DNA from: Thysanoteuthis rhombus
Lineage: Eukaryota; Mollusca; Cephalopoda; Oegopsida; Thysanoteuthidae
Length of the DNA stretch: 64,000 bases
Direction of reading: 5' to 3'
Assembly: GCA_963457665.1 (NCBI GenBank)
Contig: OY735207.1
Span: forward strand, 56,008,779 to 56,072,778
Positions 34,071 through 45,495 of the stretch are shown piece by piece. The first letter of the stretch is position 1. The number at the start of each line of letters is the position of its first letter. The translations under genes were made by a program, and so were the position numbers. Under the pieces are notes generated by a model. That model did not search any database and was not told the origin of the DNA. It saw only the letters and a list, made by a program, of their open reading frames with translations.

Positions 34071-34138
<68 letters not shown>
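34071..34138. repeat. (AT)n microsatellite
   Basis: About 34 AT units. Confidence 0.95.
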
Positions 34139-34141
<3 letters not shown>

Positions 34142-34329
34142 GTGTATGATTAAATACATACATATAAAAGGTGGAAAGAGTCTCCTCTCACCTTTAAAAA
34201 GTCTCCTGTTCACTGATGACGCACAACACGGAAGGAAAATCCAAACCACCTTTAATTGTCAAAGGGAGTTTTACGTAATAGTATTGCTCAACTTCAGCAA
34301 TTTGAAAATGATATTGTATGTCCAAAATA

Positions 34330-34355
<26 letters not shown>
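34330..34355. repeat. (GT)n microsatellite
   Basis: About 13 GT units. Confidence 0.95.
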
Positions 34356-34360
<5 letters not shown>

Positions 34361-34519
34361 TCGTGCTTCTGATAAAACAACCGTGTGTGTTGTTTGTGTT
34401 GATCAGTTATCATCCTTTACCGTGAGAAGATGAAAAGAGCCACGTGTCAGGAGCAGCTGATCTTTTCCCTGAGATAGCTGGTCAGCGGAGGGACGATTTG
34501 GGAATTAGTTCTGATAAGA

Positions 34520-34522
<3 letters not shown>

Positions 34523-34602
<80 letters not shown>

Positions 34603-34623
34603 TAGATAGATAGATAGAGAGAG

Positions 34624-34658
<35 letters not shown>
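34523..34658. repeat. (GA)n(GATA)n(GA)n(GT)n compound microsatellite
   Basis: About 37 GA units, five GATA units, five GA units and 16 GT units in direct succession. Confidence 0.95.
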
Positions 34659-34659
<1 letters not shown>

Positions 34660-34984
34660 CTAATGTGGGAGTGTGTGTACATCGTAAGTGATACACAGAT
34701 TTATGTGGAAGCATGTATGTGTACGGATCAACTCACGAATTTAGAGAGAGAAAGAGAGGAAAAGTATGCATTTAGAGAGAGTGACATGCCTTAGAGTAGT
34801 GAGTTTTGGTTGATAATAGTCAGCCTCTGCCCACCATGCGGTCCAGCAGGAGTATTTCCAGCTCTCAGATTTTTGTATGTAGTTTGTATTAAGTACGTGT
34901 AGTATTTCAGATGCAGGAATATCCAGTGCTGTTTCTAGTACTGAATAACGTTTCAATGATATAACCCAATTTATATTCACGCAC

Positions 34985-35068
34985 ATACGCACACACACAC
35001 ATACACACACATATATATATGTATATATATACATACATATATATGTGTGTGTGTGTGTGTGTGTGTAT
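34985..35068. repeat. Palindromic (CA)n(TA)n(TG)n tract
   Basis: The left half is (CA)n, the middle alternating TA with gtat/atac, the right half (TG)n, so the tract is close to self-complementary around 35025. Confidence 0.9.
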
Positions 35069-35109
35069 GGTTTCTTCTAAAATCTCTTTGTAATTATCAC
35101 ATGCACTCA

Positions 35110-35970
35110 AATACATATTTACACATGCTCATTTAGGTATTTATGTGATGTTTGGCACAATATTTAAAAAATGTAATAATAATCTCAAAAAATGTTCAAG
35201 TTTTTTCTTGTTTCTGCAGGAGAGAAAAGACATCAAACATTTGTTAAGAAAAAGGAAATAAATTATCACTCATAGTCACGTAGGCTCAGACTGTTTTAAT
35301 TTACTGTTTCTACGTTTCAAAATTTTACCAGCAAAACACCAACAAGGTGTGCTGACTACTTATCCAGGGAGAAACCGGAAATCTTTCGATAAGTGTATTA
35401 GTAAAGTCAGCATAGATACCGGATACTCATTTAAAGCCCATCCTACAAATAATACAATTTGCAAACAAATACCGTAGAACAAATTATTTATAGAAATGAT
35501 GGCTTTACTTTTATTAAAGTCAACCAATTTGTTGTGGATTTGTAAATGAATTTTAGTCTCGGACTCTAAACATGTTCTGAGAGCATTTCGGTTAAGATTC
35601 GGTTTGTCAATCTTATGTGGAAAAAATATGAATAAATATTTTTCCTTCGTAGTTTGAAATGCTTTGAATGAAGCTGACCTTCGTTCATTCCCCAATGATA
35701 AAAGAGGGGAGTAATTGAATTGACCTTAAAGTAGCATCGATTTTCAATCGAGGTGTCATATGTAACTGGGCCCTTATTTTGTGTCTGTATTGGCGACATC
35801 TGAGATTCAATTCTCAATGTATGACTGGACCCCTACTTTTTATCCGTTTACGCAAATATGACCGTCTATTTTAGCAGTGTATTTACAAGTTAGATAAAAA
35901 CTTTCCTTACTTTGGAGCCAAGCCAATGCAGATGCCTATATTGGTGCCCCAAGGGGGCATACTGAAAACT
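35110..35970. other. Unclassified sequence
   Basis: No supported gene. Minus-strand open frames at 35360-35695 and 35566-35817 have no recognisable domain. Confidence 0.4.
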
Positions 35971-35971
35971 A

Positions 35972-36210
35972 TTGCAGAATATATGTTTAGTCAGTGAATA
36001 TATCGTAGGGTAAATGTTCAGTAGGCAAATATATCGTAGAATAAATGTTGATTCAGTGAAAATATCTCTGAATAAATGTTTAGTAGATAAACATATCACA
36101 GAATCAATGTTGAGTTAGAGAACATACCATAGAATAAATGTTTAGTATGTTGAAATATCATAAAATAAATGTTAAGTAGGCTGATACATCACAGAATAAA
36201 TGTTGAGTTC
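35972..36210 (+). repeat. 31-bp minisatellite, ~8 copies
   Basis: The unit is close to 'agaataaatgttgagtagg' plus 'tgaaaatatatcat'. Successive units are 31-34 bp and 70-85% alike by eye. 31 is not a multiple of 3, so the minus-strand peptide repeats seen here are incidental. Confidence 0.85.
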
Positions 36211-36506
36211 TTACAGGAAAAAAATGCAATGTTGCCAATTTGAAAGCTTTTCATTCAAATCTAGAGGTTTTTGGTGACGCTGATGTCGCTATGCAGATTT
36301 TTTTTATTTATATGATAATGTTTCTTTTCTTAAATTTAAAATAAAAACAGCCGTCTCCGATACTTGAATGAATTCATTGCTCAAATGTTATTGATAATTT
36401 CTTCGCATCATGTCCTATCCATTTTTGAATTTGATACACTCTAATTATCCTAGGAGGTTTGTAGAGATATTAACTATACGATCGATCTTCATGGTAGCAA
36501 ATATCA

Positions 36507-36863
36507 ATGTTGCTGCACCATAGTTATATTAATAATGGTTTGGTGTTTTGCTTGTTGCCAGCCGCTGATACATACAGCAAGCTAAATCGATTAATTCTCG
36601 TTGAGGAACAAGGGAGGCGTCCTAACTTTCTACCTGAGGCACACACATTGGCAAACAATGTTCTGCTGTTGGATAGTCTGCACATGGAAACAAGATCTTG
36701 GTTGATATCATTTTTTGTTGTTGTTTCCCCACTTGATTCATCTCAAGTAAAATTTAGGACGATGATGCAAGGCGCCATTCGAGAGACACAAAGGCTGACC
36801 ACTGACATGCCGGCTTTGACAGAGATATTGATCACCGATTTGGATCCTAAAGAATGTTTTTGA
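36507..36863 (+). CDS. Unrecognised ORF, 118 codons (exon candidate)
   Basis: The predicted protein is of mixed, non-repetitive composition, unlike most frames here. It includes LNRLILVEEQGRRPNFLPE, HTLANNVLLLDSLHMETR and AIRETQRLTTDMPALTEIL. I do not recognise a family. The ATG may not be the true start: a pyrimidine-rich stretch ending 'tgcttgttgccag' at 36561 resembles a 3' splice acceptor, so residues after LLPA could be an internal exon. No promoter, poly-A signal or neighbouring exon was identified. It may equally be a piece of an unknown transposon or a chance frame. Confidence 0.25.
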   Translation: MLLHHSYINNGLVFCLLPAADTYSKLNRLILVEEQGRRPNFLPEAHTLANNVLLLDSLHMETRSWLISFFVVVSPLDSSQVKFRTMMQGAIRETQRLTTDMPALTEILITDLDPKECF

Positions 36864-36869
36864 AGACCT

Positions 36870-38000
36870 CAGCTGTGTTGGCATCTCCGGAAGCACCCTT
36901 CTTGCTTCAGACTTGCTAGTCTGTTTTAACGAATATAGTTAATAAACTACGCAATTTCTTTGCAACAGTGGGCAAGGTGCCTTTCAGGTTGGATTTTAAA
37001 CCTCTGACGCAAATCTGTTGATATTACTATGATTAAAAAAACGAGATCTTTTGCCTTTCAACTCAGTCAATTTTCAAATTTCGAGTAAATAATGTCACGT
37101 AATATTCTGCATGAGCACAAAAGCATCTTAAATTATAAAGAAACCTCGATACAAAAATAGATCCATGTATTCGAAAAATAGGAAGGTTTTCAAGGTTGTG
37201 TTTTTGTGTCATTAAAGATCAGTTAATTTGTACGTGTATGTGTGTTGGGTGAGTAGTTATTGTTTAATGTTCGAATTGAAGGTATTTAATCTGTATCAAA
37301 TTGATAATGATCATGCTCGCTGATTATTATTTTATGTTGTTCCAGAATTCCTTTGTATAGATCTTGGTTCTTATATACTTTGTTTAAACTGAAAGTCGAA
37401 AAAGAGATTTATGACAGGCCGAATAGGATTCTATAATTAGCTTCGAAATTGCTTCAAATAACAAACCTACTTAACACGGACCATCGAACGGTGAGAAAAT
37501 AGGTTGAAGGACCTGGTGCATCACATAGAACATCACCCAATCAAAACTCTCGGGGGCATCCTTATAAGGATGGTGTGTGAAAATCGGCGCCACATTGTTA
37601 CCAAAGAAGACATTCTATTGCAAAAAGTGCAGAACCAATAAAGCTGAAGAAATAGAAAATTTACCAAAATCAATGGGCGGTCGACTAATATCTGTGATCC
37701 GTGGGCATGGATCCCACATTTCAAAGTGAACCATTAGAAACGGAGTTTTTGTTTTCAAAATTGCACGCTGTTAATCTAAAGGCTTTAGTTTATCATGAAA
37801 ATGATTTTTTATAGTTTGAAATTTCTCTATTCTGAGTACAATTTAATGATTTAATCAGTACACAAAATAGTACCCTGTATTCTTTCCCAACTGTAAATCT
37901 AAGTTTGGTTTTTTTGCACATATTGCATGATAATGCTATGTGAATATTTGTGGGAAAAATATTCAAAAATTTCCCATAATATGTGAGTATGCATATCATT
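36870..38000. other. Unclassified sequence
   Basis: No supported gene or repeat seen. Confidence 0.45.
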
Positions 38001-38002
38001 AG

Positions 38003-38135
38003 GAAATGGATATGTGAACCGGAAAAATAATTATAAATTGCGTTATATTATATCGAAACTCTGATTGAAATGATGTTCTGCTTTTTCAGTGAAATATCAC
38101 TCGCCTTAGACAACGTAAATAGAATAAACAATTAA
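38003..38135 (+). repeat. Interspersed repeat P1, copy 2
   Basis: Diverged copy of 3688-3835; shared blocks are given there. Confidence 0.6.
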
Positions 38136-38229
38136 AGAAAATAGGTATGCTGCTGGAATTGAACCTACTAGTGATAAGTAACAGCTTCTATCAAGCGTTG
38201 CTTTCACTATTTAGCTAAACAGCCACAGT

Positions 38230-38603
<374 letters not shown>

Positions 38604-38831
38604 TAGTTGTTTAGCCGAGAGCACTCGGTATGATAATATTTTTGGACAGCTGTATAACTCTATGAATACGTTCACTTGCGTGGAAACAAGAAATGTATTT
38701 TTTGAAGGAACAATTTTTTTTTTCTGTATATAAGTTAACATGTCTATATGTATTTATTCACATTAGATGTAATATTTGTATGTGAATGCACATGTGTGTA
38801 TATATGCGTATATATATACATATATGAATAT

Positions 38832-38833
38832 AT

Positions 38834-38915
<82 letters not shown>
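38832..38915. repeat. (AC)n(AT)n microsatellite
   Basis: About 9 AC units followed by about 31 AT units. Confidence 0.95.
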
Positions 38916-38917
<2 letters not shown>

Positions 38918-39635
38918 CATAGATTAGATTCTATCCAAGAAAAAAAAGGATTGTTGCCATTTGTATTTTTACAATTGCTTAACACCGGCGAAGGTTGTGT
39001 GCCCTACATTCAAGAATAAAGAGAGGAAACCATTGGTGAAAGTATGGTTATCCTGCTTTACATTTCCAGATTGGTGACCGATTAACAACGCAGCTGCCTT
39101 TTAGCCGTAGGGTAGAATGTTCGAAATATTGTGTGGAAAAAACCTAACAAACAGAACAATCCATGCTCAATAACTGAACATAACTTGTTGATATAAATAC
39201 TTGTGGTTTTGGAGTTTATAGACGAATGCAAAATAATCATGTTGAAAAAAATGTGATTTCCTGATCTTCATCTGATATTTGTTTTCATTCTGATTTCTAT
39301 CTAATATATTTGAATACATACATCTTTTTTTCTTCCTATATCAAAGGTTCCTGTTTTTTCACCCACCGCTAGGTCGAAGATCAAATGAAAAGTATAACAC
39401 CATGTCGAATTGTGTTGAAGATAACTGACTGAAGAAGGCCGCAGAATGTATCACCTGGAACGTGGTGCCTTTTTTTTAAATTTTAAGAGGGGCACTAGCT
39501 CACTGGAAAAAGTAAGAATTTCTCTTATCATGCTGGGAATTCTCTTAACAACGTATCATGATGATATATTAAAATTAATCTTTCTTTACAGATTTGCTGT
39601 GCTTTTTCCAAACTAATCATTTGGTTGAAATTGTG

Positions 39636-39770
39636 AGGGGAGTACTGAGGCAAAGATGAACAACTAAAGGAGCACTTCGCTCTAAAGCCCTTGAAAAAAG
39701 CATAAATCCTTCTCTTTTCCATAGGTTTTTTTTTACGGGTAAAATAGCAGTGCAAATTGGGCTCTCTTGC
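39636..39770 (+). repeat. Interspersed repeat I, copy 4
   Basis: 'gcacttcgctctaaagccct', 'aaaaaagcataaatcc' and 'gggtaaaatagca' match 27070-27160. Confidence 0.5.
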
Positions 39771-40434
39771 CTTAGGAAGCAATCTTTCTAGGCAGAGGAA
39801 AACTGAATTCAAAACTAGCTCACAAAAACAATGACATCAGGCGAGCTGTATTAAACACCACCTCCCTTACAACCAATATGGCCATACAATCATTCTGGGG
39901 ATAAAGGCTTTTGTCCAGCAATAGCTGCTGTTGATGAAAGTGAAAATATCTACCGTGAAATTTACCGATAGAAAGAAAGGAACAAAATTCTGTCTTCGAT
40001 CTCTTTCAGCGCGAAGTGAACATTAACTACCTCGGTCAGAATCTGAACTCGGTCCGCTGATTCAGTTTCCCGTGCTGTTTGACAACCCACACCTACTACA
40101 AACAGAAGTAATGATCAGAAACTTCCTTGAGAGCTTCATCTATCTTCGGTCTCCTATACACTGAAACCATCATGTCAGGTAAGGGCATCGCTCTAACACA
40201 ACCTTTCACCACAAAGTCTTTTATTTTCTTTTTAGAGGTCGTCACTGTCATCTATTATAGATGGCCAGACAGTAATAATTATGAAACTCAGGGAATTCAC
40301 AGATCTCTGTTGGAACGCCTTTCAGTTGCGACTCCACTAAAAAGTAATCAATCATTTAACTTCATTGATAACAGCTGACGTACAAATATGAGAAGATAAG
40401 ATCAGGCCCATGGGTGAATTATAAAGCTCAGTGG

Positions 40435-40545
40435 TGGCCATTATCACCCGCTCAAAGAATAAAGAAAGATACCGATAATTAGGAACCGTCAACCCAAACT
40501 GTCAACGTAGGTTTCTTCAGTTTTTAAGATGGTCAGCCTGTCTGG
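40435..40545 (+). repeat. Family A 5' end, duplicated partial copy
   Basis: It carries 'ttatcacccgctcaaagaat', then GGAACCGTCAACCCAAACTG and 'ggtttcttcagtttttaag', and stops. The same order restarts about 128 bp downstream in the full copy. Confidence 0.7.
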
Positions 40546-40569
40546 CTATTGTAAGACACGATGCTAACC

Positions 40570-41065
40570 GTTATCACCCGTTCAAAAAATGGAAGAAAAG
40601 GTATCAATAATTTGAAACTGTCGACTATGACTGTCACCAATAAGGTCATCATAGGTTTCCCCCGTTTTTGAGTTAGTCTGGCTGGCTGCTTATCTATGTA
40701 TGTATCACGCGCATAGACCACTTCAATGGAGCTAGAGTTTCAAACACTTTCTCCTTCTTATGTCTAGAAAAAAAAACTTTTTCAAGATTCCCTTCTGAAT
40801 ACGTTTTTAATTGGTTGTCTCAATTTACAATGTATGTTTATGCTGAATTGGCATTGCAGTTTCAGTTCAGATGTATCAGCCTTTATTTTGGAGATTTCAG
40901 ACTTTGTCTTAGTAATCACTGCCCAACAAAAGGCGAGAAAAGTAACTTTTACATTGATCACCCCTTTTTCCATTTTTTAAAATTCATCACCAACACGGCA
41001 TGTTGCCAGAAGGCATTGCTCACATTACAGTTTCTATTGATGACTAACCAGGACTGTTTAGTGTT
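40570..41065 (+). repeat. Family A repeat, full length
   Basis: It starts with 'ttatcacccgttcaaaaaat', then GAAACTGTCGACTATGACTG, 'ggctggctgcttatctatgtatgtatcacgcgc', 'ggagctagag', 'tgtttatgctgaattgg', 'aaggcgagaaaagtaac', 'ttgatcacccc', and closes TTACAGTTTC (41025-41034) plus 'gatgactaaccagg'. No coding capacity. Confidence 0.8.
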
Positions 41066-41069
41066 GTTT

Positions 41070-42940
41070 CAGTCTACATTCATGATATATAATCAAAGAT
41101 TCCTCTGGGGGTAAGGCTCAACTTAGTTGCAAGATTCTTATTAATTATTGACTAGTTCCTCTAATATATGCTGCCTTTCCTTGTGAACCACAGATGGTTA
41201 TTCTACCACTGTTTAGCAGATGATCAAGAAGTCAAGATAAGAAGCAACATAAATAAGATGAAAGACTGACTAGTCTGATTTTATTAATCTGTTTGTGACC
41301 TCTATTCAGCCGAAACTGTGCATTGTAGCCAGAAGTGTTGAATTACGGTACCCTTAAAATGCGATAATCTAAAGAATATAAAAACACATATCCGGTTGAT
41401 TAGTAACTTATTATTTATAGTGAGGGGGCTGAGTCTGCATTCACCCATATATGATGAAAGAAAAAAGAAGAAGAAAACCATCAAATTCAGATGAAGAAAG
41501 TAGTTTCCATTATTTATTAATTCATTTACAGATGCGTAAGATCAATCTGCTTTCTGGTCAGATTATAATGTAGTAATATTCAGTGGAGTTCGGTGCTTTG
41601 TATCACGGATTTGGTTAGAGGTACGGAGGCACAAAAATGCAAAAATATTACAGTGAAAGCTTTTTGATACTATGTAGGAAAGGTGGTCCCAATTTCAAGT
41701 TGTGAAGGTTCACACTCTCGCTCATTCGATGTTATATAAGGTGTACAAATAAAAAGAAATAAGAGAATTAATGAAAAGTCTTTTAGTAGTACAACTTTTA
41801 AAAATTACCGTTATTAGCAGATGCTTAGTAAAATATATAAGAGGAGGACGAAAAATGTTTTAAATTTGTTTCTTGAAATAAATCCTCAAAAGCTTATTTC
41901 GACCGAAACATCAGATGATGGCCGTCCAGAAAATATTTGCACCTTCCCTGCATTGTACCAAAAAGGCTTTTACTATCCATCGCTTTTTACCAAAACTAAA
42001 ATATTTTTGCGTTTTTGTGCACCCGTAGTCCAGAGCACATCCATGATACAAAGTACCACACGCCACTGTTAATTTTCTCTTAAAGGGCGTTGTTTTCCCT
42101 TCTGTTTCTTCGCTCTCGGATATTTTAGCTTTAATACCAGTGTATTGTAGAATATTTTCATTCTTCCATGTGAATATACCCACTTTGACGATCCGTATTC
42201 AAGTCAGACTATGATATTAGGCTTTTTAGAGTTTTGCCCGCATTCAAAATTGCTTCTAGATAAATGAGTCCATAAATATCGTAGCTCATTGATGAATGTA
42301 TGGTGGTCATATGGTGTCAAAGAAGTGAAATAATAGGTCAGCCGGAAATAATTGTCTTTTAAGAGCCAAAAGCAATGGGGAAGGCAAAAATCAATTTTGC
42401 GAAGTAAGAGTTAATGAAAGTCTGCACGATTCAACTCATCACTCTTCTTTCGCCCATATGTAACAATGCTGTCCGTCTCCTTGCTTCAAAAAATGTAATA
42501 GGTAATCAAAGACCGTGCTATTGAATTCAACACGCTTTCTCGACGAATGTGTAACAATGCCGTCTGTACTCTTGCTCCAAAAAATTGAAAACTCATTGCA
42601 CTATTGAACTTCCGGAAGATTTTTCTTCTCCAGCTGCTTGGTTATGAAGGTGCTTATTGTTAATGAAATAGACAAAGTGCTCGGAGGAATGAGAATCGGT
42701 TGAGAAATAAAGTCTGGAAAATGAAGTAAAAGAAGCAAATCTCTAATAGTTAGATTGTCAATATTGAATCGTGAGGACGAAATATGTCCTGAAGTAAAAA
42801 AGAAAAAAAGCTTTTCAGATTATCGGATATTTTCTCACTCAACCCCTGACATAATTCATATACTTCGTAGATTAAAACATATACTGTGAGTCGAAAATGA
42901 ATAGTACGCTGAGAATAGTTGGTAACAGAAGCTAAAACAG
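41070..42940. other. Unclassified sequence
   Basis: No supported gene. Opposed open frames at 41821-42072 (+) and 41911-42183 (-) overlap; the minus-strand one (90 codons) has mixed composition but no domain I recognise. Confidence 0.4.
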
Positions 42941-42942
42941 CT

Positions 42943-43265
42943 CAAAGCTGTGCTTCCCAAACTTTTCGGATTAGGCCCCTACCCCATAAGGTCCGTACAA
43001 GATGATGCATTGAAATTTTGTTTTAACAATTAAAAAAAAGAAGCTTTTATCTTGAAACCAAACTATAATTGTACAACAGTATCTAAAAGTGATTGATTGA
43101 TATAGAAACAATCTATATGAAGGACAGGCTTGAAGCAAAGTATCGGTTTGTATTCATTACTTTCCTACCCCTCCCACTGCTACCTTGTATTCGAGCGTCC
43201 CCACTTTCCGGCACACCCTTGATTCCCCCAGCGCTCACTTGAGAATCATTGACTTTGAATACAAC
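42943..43265 (+). mobile_element. hAT-like non-autonomous element (candidate)
   Basis: The left end CTGTGCTTCCCAAACTTTTC resembles hAT terminal repeats. The right end read in reverse complement is CAATGATTCTCAAGTGAG. The two agree at about 10 of the first 14 positions. The interior (~320 bp) has no transposase. No 8-bp target duplication could be confirmed. Confidence 0.4.
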
Positions 43266-43290
43266 GAACCATGTGTTTACAAATTGAAAC

Positions 43291-43510
43291 ATCGTCATCA
43301 TCATCAGTTCTTTAACGTCTGTCATTGGATATAGACCTTCCCCAGGATTCGCCACAATTCTCTATCATGGGCGTCACGGAGCCTGTATTTTCTGAATTTG
43401 TCTAGTTCATCTTTCCATCTCATATCCTGTTGGCCTTGGTCACTCATGTGATCTCTGGGGATCCATGTTATGAGTCGTGTTGTCCATCGGCTAATCACCT
43501 CATTTTGACG
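43291..43510 (-). pseudogene. RTE-like LINE 3' end
   Basis: It reads, on the minus strand, WTTRLITWIPRDHMSDQ, then RWKDELDKFRKYRLRDAHD and ELWRILGKVYIQ, and ends in a (GAT)4 tail whose complement opens the fragment at 43292. About 200 bp remain. Confidence 0.85.
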
Positions 43511-43696
43511 AAAAGGAATCATTTTGTTGCGACGGAAGGTCAAGTTATTTTCAAAGAAAATAGGCGCCCACAACATCGGCTCCACCTTGTTGTGGTAGTA
43601 TCGCAGATCATGCAAACAGTAAGCAACACTCCCTCACTTAGTAACAGTTCGATTTATATCAAAGAGGTGACATTAAAAGATTTGCATGAATCTAAT

Positions 43697-43800
43697 TCTA
43701 GTACCTATAATAGATTTTGAAGGGAATATTTTTCAATTATCTTTTTACATTCTAATATGTAAGCATACTTAGAGCCGGTTTAAACTGTTTTAGAGACTCA
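43697..43800 (+). repeat. Interspersed repeat P2, copy 2
   Basis: Diverged copy of 6592-6690, beginning 'attctagtacctataatag'. Confidence 0.5.
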
Positions 43801-44177
43801 AAATGGCGTGAGTCATTTTTTCTAAGTAAAAACAGCTGAAGGCGTAGCCAGCATATGGGTGATTTTTATAGTTATAAAAGTTGAGTTGCGTTCATATGCC
43901 TCAACTCTTACATAAGTTAAGACGTATAAATATTAAACAACTTCTGGCCATCAAAGATGGTGAAAGGTTCTGTCTTTTTTTACATTTATGTTTGTTTGCT
44001 TGCTTGTACCGACGCCTCTGGTTATACCACTTTGTCTATAGACTTTGAAAATTGGCATCAGTACTCCACTAGACCCTGAGCAAAATTATCTTTCGAATTT
44101 CATTTTTTGAAAAACAAAAAAAGAAGCCCTCAAAAAAAAAAAAAAAAAAAAATGGAGGGGGGGGGCTTATTTTGACA

Positions 44178-44346
44178 GTCATCATCATCATCATCAGTCT
44201 TTTAGCGTCCGTCGTTCCCCAGGATTTGCCACACTTCTCTATCATGGGCGTCACGGTGCCAGTACTTCCTGAACTTGTCTAGCTCGTCTCTCCATCTAAC
44301 ATTTTGCCGGCCTCGGTTGCGCTTGTGGTCTCGGGGAATCCATGTT
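44178..44346 (-). pseudogene. RTE-like LINE 3' end
   Basis: Minus strand: RDELDKFRKYWHRDAHD and REVWQILG, followed by a short deletion that removes the KVYVQ codons, then a (GAT)6 tail (complement at 44180-44196). About 170 bp remain. Confidence 0.85.
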
Positions 44347-44544
44347 GACAGTGTTTCTCAATAATATCTAGATCCTTCAGAATCTAGATATCTCTCTACT
44401 ATTCTAAAAAAATTGTTTTACAATGGAAATATCATCTAGGTTATCCAGAATCTAGATGTTCATAGAATTTTTTTTCACTCTGCTTTAGATATTTTTCAGT
44501 GGGATACGTCAGTAATTTCATAAACAAAATTCATTCATCTATTT

Positions 44545-44935
44545 ATTCTCCGATGGATTTATCTTTTACGTGAATTCATATTTTGATGCAACGGTTGTTC
44601 AATTACTGACTGTTATAGCGAATTCATTTACCTTTGAGACATCGTAAAAATACACTTTGCAATGCTTGCAAGTAACAACAGAATTGTACACATGTTTACC
44701 TTATTAAGAACATACAAAATAACTGTACCATATCTACGTTAACAGATGTAAATCTTCACTTACCTTTAGAACATCATTGAAATATACTTTGCAATTAACC
44801 ACAGGATTGTACACGTGTGCGTAATACTAATAACATACACATCAATTAAAACATATCGACGTGAACACGGGTAAATATTCATTTACCGTTGAGATATATA
44901 CACACTGTTTGTAAGATCTTTAAGACGACTATTAC
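44545..44935 (+). repeat. Tandem repeat, ~125-bp unit, about 3 copies
   Basis: 'ttcatttacctttgagacatc' begins units at 44623, 44755 and 44878 (spacings 132 and 123). Each unit contains 'atacactttgcaa', 'aggattgtacacatgt', 'taacatacaa' and 'catatctacgttaacagatgtaaat'-like blocks. The first and last units are partial. Confidence 0.8.
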
Positions 44936-44997
44936 AAGAACTGTGATTTATTTCGGAACTCTTTATTTCATCCACTTATATTAATCAAGTAATTAAA

Positions 44998-45495
44998 CAT
45001 GAAGAAGAAATCAAGCGGACAACGATGGCACACTTTCAGTAGAGCAAGCTCATCCTTTCAGAACAAGAAAAAATTCCATTAATTTAAAAAAAAAATGCAT
45101 CCTTCCGATAGTCATCTATAGAGCTGGAGCAAGGAACCTAACTGGAACATTGACCCTCAAACTGAGAACCATCGAACCTGCACATGAGAGAATCAGACTC
45201 AATATCCAATGGAGAGATTGCAAGAAAGCACAGTATATAAGAGGCAGTGGTATCATAGAATCTATTCAAAACTCAAATGGCAATGGGCTTGTCATGTTAT
45301 TAGAACGTCAGACAACTGCAATTATATACAAAACGGAGGTCAGCGAAAATGAGATAGCATGACCAACTAGAAAAGTTCAGAAAGTCGTGGCACCGCGACA
45401 CCCATGATAGCGAGGTCTAGCGGATCGTGGGTAAGGTCTATGTTCAACAACGGACGCTAAAAAGGTCGCTGCTGCTACTGATGATGATGATGAAT
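44998..45495 (+). pseudogene. RTE-like LINE 3' fragment
   Basis: It runs from an EEEIKR-like start through ILPIVIYRAGARNLTG, LNIQWRDCKKAQYIRG and SIQNSNGNGLVMLL to a degraded KFRKSWHRDTHDSEV region, and ends gctgctgctactgatgatgatgatga, the usual 3' (GAT)n tail. Stops and frameshifts throughout. Confidence 0.85.

Noticed and set aside
35972..36210. CRISPR-like repeat-spacer pattern (conserved 12 bp, variable 19 bp)
   Set aside because: The variable part is itself related between units; this is a degenerate minisatellite in a eukaryotic genome.
41821..42183. Overlapping open frames on both strands as a gene
   Set aside because: Neither has a recognisable domain, splice context or repeat match; frames of this length occur by chance here.
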